NCBI GenBank assembly: GCA_937912025.1
Contig: CALDOZ010000014.1
Span: forward strand, 1-6,734
DNA: 6,734 bases
Direction: 5' to 3'
Origin: an uncultured Clostridia bacterium
Lineage (GTDB): Bacteria > Bacillota > Clostridia > Christensenellales > Borkfalkiaceae
Shown here: piece by piece, positions 1 to 5,412 of the stretch
How the letters are laid out: each line of letters begins with the position of its first letter
How positions within the stretch are numbered: the stretch's first letter is position 1
Notes under the pieces: generated by a model
What the model saw: only the letters and a program-made list of their open reading frames with translations
The model's database searches: none
Told to the model about the DNA's origin: nothing
Position numbers and translations under genes: made by a program

Positions 1-508
1 CTAAATCTTCCTTAACTTCATAACAACAACTTTTATTATGAGATCCTATATAAACTTTAATATCCTCTATATCAGAATCAAATTTTGATATAAACATATC
101 TAAAGCATTGCATACAATATTTTTATAAGTACCCTTCCATCCACTATGTATTGCTGAAATTATCTCTTTTTTCTCATCAAATAGTAATATCGGTACACAA
201 TCTGCTGTAAAAACACCTATGCCTATCTTATTATATTCAGTAATTAATCCATCCCCTACTTTAACTGCTATCTTTTTAAATCCAAATTTAAAACTTTCAT
301 CTACAACATAGACTATATCTGTATGTTCTTGAGAAAGATAATAAATATCATCTAATTTAAATTTTTCTTTTAAAAAATTCATATTTTCATCAAAGGATTC
401 TAAATGAGGATGAAAAGCCATATCTCCCATCGCAGTAGAAAAAACCAAATTAATCCTGCCTATTTTATCACATATAAAAAATTTTTTATCAAATTCTAAT
501 ATTTCCAT
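1..508 (-). CDS. pgeF: PgeF/YlmD (YfiH, laccase-domain) family protein, C-terminus cut by window edge
   Basis: Reading from the ATG at 508 gives 169 residues without a stop to the window edge; family members are usually about 250-270 aa, so roughly the last third is missing. Visible family motifs in order are SQEHTD (residues 59-64), GDGLIT (85-90), TADCVPILLFD (101-111), HSGWKGT (121-127) and CCYEV (161-165). His62 and Cys104 with His121 match the conserved metal-ligand cluster of the family. The family was first called multicopper polyphenol oxidoreductase; later work assigns purine-nucleoside phosphorylase/deaminase activity (LACC1/YlmD) and peptidoglycan-precursor editing (PgeF). It is cytoplasmic, with no signal peptide. 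The start is supported by an AAGGAGAG site about 5 bases upstream. The gene follows ylmC after 33 bases on the same strand, as in B. subtilis ylmC-ylmD. The usual IGPxIG before CCYEV reads IGSHNKS here, a mild deviation. Family assignment is secure; the physiological role is less so. Confidence 0.93.
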   Translation of the reverse strand, partial: MEILEFDKKFFICDKIGRINLVFSTAMGDMAFHPHLESFDENMNFLKEKFKLDDIYYLSQEHTDIVYVVDESFKFGFKKIAVKVGDGLITEYNKIGIGVFTADCVPILLFDEKKEIISAIHSGWKGTYKNIVCNALDMFISKFDSDIEDIKVYIGSHNKSCCYEVKEDL

Positions 509-541
509 AATCTCTCCTTAAAAATGGAATTTTCTGCTTTT

Positions 542-808
542 TTATGAAATATATTCTAATTCTGTACCTCTACCATCTATAAGTATAACATCTACTCCAA
601 TTTTTACTATTTTCTCCCAAGGTACTTCAATTCTTTGAAACTTAGATAAAAAATACTTATTAGGTGATAAAAGAATAATAGATTTAACTTTATTATTATA
701 GCAATCTATTTTTAAGTCCTTTATATAACCTATTTTAGTACCTATGCTAATATCTATTACTTCAAGAAACTTAAGATTATTTATAGAAAATAAACCTGTA
801 AAATCCAT
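542..808 (-). CDS. ylmC: YlmC/YmxH family PRC-barrel protein
   Basis: An 88-residue protein, the normal length for the YlmC/YmxH family. It is a single PRC-barrel-like beta domain: GTKIGYIKDLKID (residues 23-35) is the typical 'G..IG.I.DL.ID' strand pair and VPWEKIVKIGVDVILID (62-78) is the family's C-terminal signature. There is no signal peptide or membrane segment. The family is annotated as sporulation-associated in Bacilli and Clostridia; its molecular function is not established. The ATG at 808 has only a modest ribosome binding site (AGGATGTGG). An extended -10 promoter lies about 80 bases upstream and a terminator separates it from the groEL end. It probably forms a two-gene operon with pgeF, 33 bases downstream. 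The synteny with ylmD supports both calls. Confidence 0.88.
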   Translation of the reverse strand: MDFTGLFSINNLKFLEVIDISIGTKIGYIKDLKIDCYNNKVKSIILLSPNKYFLSKFQRIEVPWEKIVKIGVDVILIDGRGTELEYIS

Positions 809-888
809 ATTTCCACATCCTGAATAAAATAAATAATCTCTATAAAATATGTTACATTTAAAATAATATGATATTTTATTTTATTTTT

Positions 889-897
889 ATTATATCA
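889..897 (-). promoter_or_regulatory. Extended -10 promoter for ylmC-pgeF
   Basis: On the minus strand the sequence reads TGATATAAT, a perfect extended -10 element (TGn followed by TATAAT). No good -35 hexamer is found at the right distance, which is acceptable for an extended -10 promoter. It lies between the groEL terminator and the ylmC start, giving a leader of about 75 bases. Surrounding DNA is almost pure A+T, so chance similarity is possible. Confidence 0.5.
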
Positions 898-933
898 CAT
901 ATTACAAATTGAACACTTTAAAATAATTATTAT

Positions 934-972
934 AATAAAAAATTAAGAGAAATGAAAATATTCATTCCTCTT
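934..972 (-). terminator. Rho-independent terminator after groEL
   Basis: On the minus strand a 12-bp stem, AAGAGGAATGAA (972-961) with TTCATTTCTCTT (956-945), including one G-T wobble, closes a 4-base loop. It is followed by AATTTTTTATTA. It begins 12 bases after the groEL stop codon, so it ends the groE transcript and insulates ylmC. Confidence 0.85.
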
Positions 973-984
973 AAAATATTTATT

Positions 985-1458
985 TTAGTACATTCCATCC
1001 ATTCCCATTCCTGGAGCTCCAGGCATAGCAGGTTTATCTTTTTCAGGAATATCTACTACAGCTGCTTCTGTTGTTAAGAAAGTAGCTGATACAGATGCAG
1101 CATTTTGTAAAGCTGATCTTGTAACTTTAGTAGGGTCAACTATTCCAGTTTTAACCATGTTTACATATTGTCCATTTAATGCATCATAACCTATTCCAGG
1201 CTCGCTATTTTTAACTTTATCAATTATTATAGAACCTTCTAATCCTGCATTTTCAGCAATTTGGCGTACTGGCTCTTCTAATGCGCGTAAAATAATTAAA
1301 ACGGTACGCAAATAAATATCTTTGTTTTTATTTTTTCTAATACTACGATATGTTTCGTACGATATAGCAGCCTTATTGCACAACGTATAAACACCCATTT
1401 TACGCTCTTTGCGTAACTTTTCAAGTTTTTGAGAAATATAATCGTTTAATAATATCAT
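985..1458 (-). CDS. groEL: Chimeric ORF: XRE-type HTH N-terminus joined to the C-terminal end of GroEL
   Basis: This 157-residue frame joins two unrelated families. Residues 1 to about 60 look like a Cro/C1-type helix-turn-helix: ISQKLEKLRKER (helix 1), GVYTLCNKAAI (helices 2-3 turn), SYETYRSIRKNKNKD (recognition region), then IYLRTVLIILRAL. From about residue 57-61 the sequence is unmistakably the end of the chaperonin GroEL: EEPVRQIAENAGLEGS, DPTKVTRSALQNAASV (108-123), FLTTEAAVVDIPEK (127-140) and the Met/Gly tail ending GMGMDGMY. That matches roughly residues 440-540 of a ~540-residue GroEL; the ATPase and most of the apical and equatorial domains are absent, so it cannot act as a chaperonin. 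The ATG at 1458 belongs to the HTH half and has a poor ribosome binding site. The groEL half ends at a proper terminator. It is probably an assembly chimera of the 3' end of one genome's groEL and the 5' end of another's HTH gene. Confidence 0.85.
   Translation of the reverse strand: MILLNDYISQKLEKLRKERKMGVYTLCNKAAISYETYRSIRKNKNKDIYLRTVLIILRALEEPVRQIAENAGLEGSIIIDKVKNSEPGIGYDALNGQYVNMVKTGIVDPTKVTRSALQNAASVSATFLTTEAAVVDIPEKDKPAMPGAPGMGMDGMY
1279..1296 (-). other. HTH/groEL junction (probable chimeric breakpoint)
   Basis: These bases encode IILRAL. This hexapeptide suits both the last helix of a Cro/C1 HTH domain (…ILRALG) and GroEL (…IVLRALEEPVRQIA), so the switch most likely lies in this short shared stretch. 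A CGC arginine codon at 1264-1266, just inside the groEL side, differs from the AGA used further into groEL, so the true breakpoint could lie some 20-30 bases further left. Confidence 0.65.
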
Positions 1459-1514
1459 ATTATTATTCTACCCAAAAACACCATCATAATATCTGTGTTA
1501 GAATAGTGATTTTG

Positions 1515-1543
1515 TTGACTTTTTAAAAAATAACGCTTATAAT
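1515..1543 (+). promoter_or_regulatory. Sigma-70-type promoter of the 237-aa gene
   Basis: TTGACT (1515-1520), a 17-base spacer and TATAAT (1538-1543) make a near-consensus vegetative promoter. Transcription would start near 1550, leaving a very short leader that contains AAGGAGA (1554-1560), six bases before the ATG at 1567. The HTH gene starts divergently about 55 bases to the left, so its product is a natural candidate regulator of this promoter. Confidence 0.8.
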
Positions 1544-1566
1544 TGTAAAAAACAAGGAGAATAATT

Positions 1567-2280
1567 ATGCTTGAAGATAAAACTAAAGAAAACACACCTG
1601 ATTTTTTAAAAGGATTGTCAACAATAGCGCCTACTGGCGACAACATTGAACAAGAATTAGACACTTACTTTAAAAAAACCATAAAAGAACTTGCTATTAA
1701 AGATTTTAATAAAATTAAAGATAATATTACATCAAATGTACGCGACGGTAAATATGTAGTATTAAAAAATGGCAAAAAACAAATAATAGAAACTTTTTTT
1801 CTACATGGTAGGGATAGTGATAAGAAATATATGAACTTAGGGACACCTAGAGAATTAGACGAAATCTCCAAATCAAAAGCTGAAAAGTTTTTTCTCAACC
1901 ACGAAATAAAAACAACAGACAAGCACACTTTTTGCTTGACAATAACTCCCGTTATTGATAACAAATACAATATATCGTTTACTAAATACTCTAAAATATA
2001 TTTAGAAACTGTAAAAGCGCTTGCAGAAGAAAGTGGCTTAAAGCTTAAATTTTATTATGAAATATGCATTTACCATTTTTTCGATCATTATTACGTTGAG
2101 ATTAATTTTGATGATTATTATGGCATTAAACAAAGCACTTTATCACGCAATCCTTTTTTAAAAACAACACATGGAACTTCTACTTTAATTAAATTAAAAA
2201 CAGCATTACGCAAAATGCGAAATGATTATTCTTATTGCAATCCTGAACCCATTATTGAATTTACTGCTGAGTTTGATTAA
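1567..2280 (+). CDS. Hypothetical protein, 237 aa, unknown function
   Basis: I do not recognise the family. The protein is soluble-looking, with no signal peptide or membrane segment. Residues 1-60 are charged and probably helical (Lys/Glu/Asp rich, with IEQELDTYFKKTIKELAIKDFNKIKDN). Residues 61-115 look mixed alpha/beta (GKYVVLKNGKKQIIETFFLHGR). Residues 118-185 contain two hydrophobic/aromatic strands (HTFCLTITPVIDNKYNISF; FYYEICIYHFFDHYYVEINFDDYYG) around a helix (YLETVKALAEESGLKLK). A basic segment near 202-218 includes LIKLKTALRKMRNDY, and the end is acidic. Expression signals are excellent: consensus-like promoter, AAGGAGA ribosome binding site and a hairpin terminator just after the stop, so it is a real monocistronic gene. 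AT-rich codon use and the divergent XRE gene suggest accessory DNA such as a phage or island remnant. No catalytic motif is convincing. Confidence 0.82.
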   Translation: MLEDKTKENTPDFLKGLSTIAPTGDNIEQELDTYFKKTIKELAIKDFNKIKDNITSNVRDGKYVVLKNGKKQIIETFFLHGRDSDKKYMNLGTPRELDEISKSKAEKFFLNHEIKTTDKHTFCLTITPVIDNKYNISFTKYSKIYLETVKALAEESGLKLKFYYEICIYHFFDHYYVEINFDDYYGIKQSTLSRNPFLKTTHGTSTLIKLKTALRKMRNDYSYCNPEPIIEFTAEFD

Positions 2281-2286
2281 TAAATT

Positions 2287-2316
2287 AACCCACGATTTTT
2301 CAATCGTGGGTTTTAA
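2287..2316 (+). terminator. Terminator between convergent genes
   Basis: A perfect 11-bp stem, AACCCACGATT (2287-2297) with AATCGTGGGTT (2302-2312), closes a 4-base loop and is followed by TTTTAAATTTT. It starts 7 bases after the stop of the 237-aa gene. The minus-strand read-out has a poorer T-run (AATTTATTAA), so it is best for the plus strand but may also serve the phosphoglucomutase gene ending at 2320. Confidence 0.88.
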
Positions 2317-2319
2317 ATT

Positions 2320-4038
2320 TTATAGATATTCTTTAAAGGCTTTTGAAATTTTATCAAGCGCTTTTTCGGCGATAGATTTATCTTTACCCTTTACCGAATA
2401 GTAAATTTTGAGTTTAGGCTCTGTTCCGCTTGGACGAACGCAAATAAATCCGCCTATTTCAAGTTCGTAATAAACACAATTTATTCCGCTAATTTCCATT
2501 TTTTCTTGCTCTCCGTCACTATTAGTACGAATACCGCTTAAATAGTTACGAGTTGCAACAACGTTATACACGTCAAGTTTTTTAATTTCAATGTTTCTAA
2601 GTTTATCTACAACCGCCGTCATATCCGCCATTGCAGACAAGCCTTGATATTTAATAGAAACGGTATCGTCAAGAACGTAGCCGTATTTTTCATACAACGC
2701 ATTTAAAACTTTGTATACGTTAGTTCCGTTATACTCGTAGTAGCAGACCATTTCGGCAAAAAGCATACCAGCAACTACTGCGTCTTTATCGCGAGCGTGA
2801 GTTCCGCGAAGATATCCGCAACTTTCTTCAAAACCGAATAAGTAAGTACCAGAACCGTCTTGCTCGTATTGTTTAATTTTTTCGCCTATAAACTTAAAGC
2901 CAACGGGAACTTCAACGAGTTTTACGCCGTAATCTTCACAAATAGGTTTAACCATTCCGGTAGACACAAAACTTTTAATGATTGCGCCGTTAGACGGAAG
3001 TTTATTTTCTTTTGTTAATCTTCTTAAAATATAATCAGTTAACAGTACGCCGACTTGGTTACCTGTAAGGTTGATAAATTCGCCTTTATCGTTACGAATA
3101 GCAACGCCAAGACGGTCGCTATCAGGGTCGGTACCAAAAACAACGTCCGCTTTAATTTTGTTAGCAAGGTTGATGCCAAGCGTCATAGCCTCTTTATTTT
3201 CAGGGTTTGGAACTTCAACGGTAGAAAAAGCGCTATCTTCTACAATTTGCTCTTCAACAACGGTATAGTTTATACCAAGTTTTTTAAGGAGCATAGTCAT
3301 AGGTCTAAAACCAGTACCGTGAAGCGGAGTGTATACTATTTTAAGTTTTTTACCGTATTTTTTAACCGCCTTTTTAGAAAGCGATAATTTCTTTAACGTT
3401 CTAACGTATAATCTATCGAACGAACCGCCGATAATAGAAAGTTCGCCACGGTTTTTAAAGTCGATAATAGCATTGCTTTCAATAGCAAAATAATCTTTTA
3501 CTTGGCTAATAAACTCAACTACTTTGCTAGTTGCTTCGGGCGACATTTGAGCGCCGTCTTCCCCATAAACTTTGTAACCGTTATATTCTTTAGGGTTGTG
3601 GCTAGCAGTAATCATAACGCCTGCAATACAACCGTAATGACGAACGGCGTATGAGAGCATAGGAACAGGGCTTGCCTTTTTAAACGCGTATACTCTAATG
3701 CCGTTTGCAAGTAATACGCCTGCCGTTTCACGAGCAAAAAGTTCGCTATACTTTCTCGTATCGTATGAAATAGCAACGCCACGACGCATAGCGGTAGAGC
3801 CAAGAGTTTTTATATACTCTGCTAAACCTTTTGTTGCGCGACGAACGGTATAAACGTTAATCATATTAGTACCGTAACCAATAAGACCACGCATACCCGC
3901 CGTACCAAATTGAAGTTCAGCGCCAAAACGGTATTCTATTTCTTTTTCATCATCTTTAATAGCGCTTAATTCTTCAAGCGCTTCTGCTGTAATTTTAGGC
4001 TCGGTAAGCCAATTATTGTAAGTAACTTTATAATTCAT
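2320..4038 (-). CDS. pgcA: Alpha-phosphoglucomutase / phosphomannomutase (PgcA type)
   Basis: A full-length, 572-residue member of the alpha-D-phosphohexomutase superfamily, interconverting glucose-1-P and glucose-6-P (or the mannose phosphates) in the cytoplasm through a phosphoserine. All four family loops are present: the catalytic loop TASHNPKEYNGYK (residues 144-156, phospho-Ser146), the Mg2+ loop GTDPDSDRLGVA (302-313, Asp304/306/308), the sugar-recognition loop GFEESCGYLRG (402-412) and the phosphate-binding loop RPSGTEPK (535-542). FGTAGMRG (44-51) is the usual N-terminal signature. Length and motifs fit the Bacillus PgcA group rather than the shorter (~450 aa) GlmM or ManB groups. 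The ATG at 4038 starts at the expected family N-terminus but its ribosome binding site is weak (GGGG, 7 bases upstream). It lies 51 bases downstream of the DtxR-type gene on the same strand and may be co-transcribed with it. Substrate preference cannot be decided from sequence. Confidence 0.96.
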   Translation of the reverse strand: MNYKVTYNNWLTEPKITAEALEELSAIKDDEKEIEYRFGAELQFGTAGMRGLIGYGTNMINVYTVRRATKGLAEYIKTLGSTAMRRGVAISYDTRKYSELFARETAGVLLANGIRVYAFKKASPVPMLSYAVRHYGCIAGVMITASHNPKEYNGYKVYGEDGAQMSPEATSKVVEFISQVKDYFAIESNAIIDFKNRGELSIIGGSFDRLYVRTLKKLSLSKKAVKKYGKKLKIVYTPLHGTGFRPMTMLLKKLGINYTVVEEQIVEDSAFSTVEVPNPENKEAMTLGINLANKIKADVVFGTDPDSDRLGVAIRNDKGEFINLTGNQVGVLLTDYILRRLTKENKLPSNGAIIKSFVSTGMVKPICEDYGVKLVEVPVGFKFIGEKIKQYEQDGSGTYLFGFEESCGYLRGTHARDKDAVVAGMLFAEMVCYYEYNGTNVYKVLNALYEKYGYVLDDTVSIKYQGLSAMADMTAVVDKLRNIEIKKLDVYNVVATRNYLSGIRTNSDGEQEKMEISGINCVYYELEIGGFICVRPSGTEPKLKIYYSVKGKDKSIAEKALDKISKAFKEYL

Positions 4039-4051
4039 AATAACCCCGAAA

Positions 4052-4065
4052 ACGCCTTACGGCGT
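4052..4065 (-). other. Small hairpin between regulator gene and pgcA
   Basis: ACGCC-GTAA-GGCGT followed by TTTTC on the minus strand forms a 5-bp stem with a 4-base loop, 14 bases before the pgcA start codon. It is too short for a confident terminator. It could attenuate read-through from the upstream gene or affect ribosome access at pgcA, whose ribosome binding site (GGGG) lies immediately after it. Confidence 0.3.
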
Positions 4066-4089
4066 AAATAATTGTAATTTTATATTATC

Positions 4090-4461
4090 TTATTTACCGT
4101 ATTTTTTAATATGCGATATTATAGCGTCGACAGACTCGTCACTTATAACGTGTTCGATTTTACAAGCATCGTCTTCCGCAACGGCTTCACTTACGCCAAG
4201 TTTAAGTAAACAATCTTTAATTACAAGGTGACGATTGTATATTCTTTCGGCAATTGCTTTTCCGTCTTCAGTGAAAGATATATGGCTATTTTTATCAACG
4301 GTGATAAGGTTTTTGCTTTTTAAAATTGACAACGCGCGACTAACGCTCGGCTTAGAAAAACCGAGATATTCGCCAACGTCAATAGCGTGAATCCCGTCAC
4401 TTTTTAAAGATAAAACGTATATTGCTTCAAGATACATTTCACCCGATTCTTGAATAGACAT
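4090..4461 (-). CDS. DtxR/MntR-family metal-dependent transcriptional regulator, iron-type site
   Basis: A 123-residue repressor-like protein starting at the ATG at 4461, chosen because AGGAGGG lies just upstream; the frame is open to 4548, but that start would lie upstream of the promoter. Residues 1-60 are the winged HTH (GEMYLEAIYVLSLK, then IDVGEYLGFSKPSVSRALSILKSKNL as helix-turn-helix). Residues 65-123 are the metal-binding dimerisation domain. The C-terminal SH3-like FeoA domain of DtxR/IdeR is absent, so the size is MntR-like. Metal ligands, however, follow DtxR: Met9, Cys100, Glu103 and His104 align with DtxR Met10, Cys102, Glu105 and His106 (EDDACKIEHVISDE versus HDEACRWEHVMSDE). 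MntR has Asp and Glu at the first two. Of the ancillary site, His78 is kept but Lys82 and Glu96 replace Glu83 and His98. I infer Fe2+ sensing. The gene is divergent from sufCB and has a palindrome over its own -10 box. Confidence 0.92.
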   Translation of the reverse strand: MSIQESGEMYLEAIYVLSLKSDGIHAIDVGEYLGFSKPSVSRALSILKSKNLITVDKNSHISFTEDGKAIAERIYNRHLVIKDCLLKLGVSEAVAEDDACKIEHVISDESVDAIISHIKKYGK

Positions 4462-4497
4462 TAACCCTCCTAACACGCGTTTAATACGGCGTAATAA

Positions 4498-4533
4498 GTG
4501 TATTATATTATACTTAATTAGTATAACATACAC
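4498..4533. promoter_or_regulatory. Candidate DtxR-type operator palindrome
   Basis: The core TTATACTTAATTAGTATAA (4508-4526) is a 19-bp palindrome with 7-bp perfect arms and an odd centre, the size and geometry of DtxR/IdeR boxes. Outer arms GTGTAT (4498-4503) and ATACAC (4528-4533) extend the symmetry with a 3-base offset. The core covers the -10 hexamer of the regulator gene, so binding would block its transcription. Binding by this protein is inferred from location and geometry only. Confidence 0.7.
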
Positions 4534-4548
4534 TGCGCAAAAAATCAA
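4520..4548 (-). promoter_or_regulatory. Promoter of the DtxR-type regulator gene
   Basis: On the minus strand TTGATT (4548-4543), a 17-base spacer ending in TGT, and TATACT (4525-4520) form a good sigma-70 promoter with an extended -10. Transcription would start near 4513 and give a ~50-base leader before the ATG at 4461. The -10 box is one arm of the palindrome at 4508-4526. Confidence 0.75.
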
Positions 4549-4593
4549 GCGTCAATATTAAAACATTTGATATATAAATGATTATGAAATTGA

Positions 4594-4622
4594 TTGATAA
4601 AAATTGCAAGTTATGATATACT
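4594..4622 (+). promoter_or_regulatory. Promoter of sufC-sufB
   Basis: TTGATA (4594-4599), a 17-base spacer and TATACT (4617-4622), preceded by TGA as an extended -10, form a strong plus-strand promoter. The start would be near 4629, giving a ~55-base leader. The 19-bp palindrome lies about 70 bases upstream of the -35, so control of this promoter from that site would not be simple occlusion. Confidence 0.75.
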
Positions 4623-4624
4623 TT

Positions 4625-4659
4625 TTAATAATTGTTAATACTTTAAACGTAATTATTAA
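4625..4659 (+). repeat. Inverted repeat in the sufC leader
   Basis: TTAATAATT (4625-4633) and AATTATTAA (4651-4659) are perfect 9-bp inverted repeats separated by 17 bases, spanning the expected transcription start and leader of sufC. All pairs are A-T, so an RNA hairpin would be weak; it could also be a regulator site, or chance in AT-rich DNA. Confidence 0.4.
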
Positions 4660-4683
4660 TCAAACTAATTATAAAGGATAAAA

Positions 4684-5412
4684 ATGTTAGAACTTCAAAA
4701 CGTAAGTTTCGTAGCGGATAGCGACGAAGGTAAAAAAGAAATTATTAAAAACGTAAGTTTAACGCTTGACGATAAAATTATCGCTTTTACCGGCCCTAAC
4801 GGTGGCGGTAAATCTACTATTGCTAAACTTATTATGGGTATTTACACCCCAACAAGCGGTAAAATTTTACTTAACGGCGAAGATATAACCAATCTTTCTA
4901 TTACCGAACGCGCTCTTAAAGGCGTTGGCTTTGCTTTTCAACAACCCGTGCGCTTTAAAGGCATAACCGTTTCAGACCTTATTAACCTTGCAAGTGGTAA
5001 AAAACTTAACGTTTCGGCGGTGTGCGAGTATTTGTCGGAAGTAGGTCTTTGCGCGCGTGAATATTTAAACCGCGAAATTAACGCATCACTATCTGGCGGA
5101 GAACTTAAACGCATTGAACTTGCCGTTACTATGGCAAGAAGTAGCGAATTTACTATTTTTGACGAGCCTGAAGCTGGTATCGATTTATGGAGTTTTAATA
5201 ATCTTATTTCGGCTTTTGAAAGACTTTGCAAAAAAGGCAACGGCTCTATACTTATTATTTCACACCAAGAACGCATTTTAAATATTGCCGATAGAATTAT
5301 TATTATTGCCGACGGTAAGGTTAAAACTGACGGAACGAAAAACGAAGTTTTACCACAAATTTTATCGGCGTCGGCTTGTTCGGTTTTAACTAAGCATAAG
5401 GAGGTTAAATAA
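4684..5412 (+). CDS. sufC: SufC (SmsC-like) Fe-S cluster assembly ATPase
   Basis: A 242-residue cytoplasmic ABC ATPase of the SufC type, which powers Fe-S cluster assembly on SufB-family scaffolds rather than transport. Motifs in order: Walker A GPNGGGKST (residues 37-45), Q-loop FQQP (85-88), signature LSGGELKRIE (136-145), Walker B with D-loop TIFDEPEAGID (157-167; SufC proteins typically have DEPDAGVD) and switch His194 in SHQER. There are no membrane segments. The start follows AAAGGA six bases upstream. Its last base overlaps the first base of the next gene (TAATG), implying translational coupling. No sufS, sufU or sufD is visible next to it: the locus is only C plus one B-like gene, the layout of the minimal SUF-like SMS system. 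An ordinary ABC importer ATPase is unlikely given the partner. Confidence 0.95.
   Translation: MLELQNVSFVADSDEGKKEIIKNVSLTLDDKIIAFTGPNGGGKSTIAKLIMGIYTPTSGKILLNGEDITNLSITERALKGVGFAFQQPVRFKGITVSDLINLASGKKLNVSAVCEYLSEVGLCAREYLNREINASLSGGELKRIELAVTMARSSEFTIFDEPEAGIDLWSFNNLISAFERLCKKGNGSILIISHQERILNIADRIIIIADGKVKTDGTKNEVLPQILSASACSVLTKHKEVK

Noticed and set aside
985..1296. groEL 3' fragment as an attachment-site remnant of an integrated element
   Set aside because: The fragment of about 300 bases is long for a displaced gene end, no integrase is visible, and the DNA on the far side soon becomes core genes of different style.
985..1458. A genuinely new HTH-chaperonin regulatory protein
   Set aside because: The GroEL part is a bare C-terminal fragment with its normal terminator, the switch is at a short shared sequence, and the composition changes there; a mis-join explains it more simply.
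1455..1970. Two minus-strand open frames (1455-1664 and 1665-1970) opposite the 237-aa gene
   Set aside because: They lie antisense to a gene with full expression signals, have no ribosome binding sites and show low-complexity hydrophobic content typical of antisense AT-rich DNA.
3055..3803. Open frames of 63-110 codons on both strands inside pgcA
   Set aside because: They are shadows of a full-length, motif-complete phosphoglucomutase and have no family resemblance or start signals.
4462..4548. N-terminal extension of the DtxR-type protein to a start at 4548
   Set aside because: The extra 29 residues lie across the promoter and palindrome, do not fit the family, and the ATG at 4461 has an AGGAGGG site.
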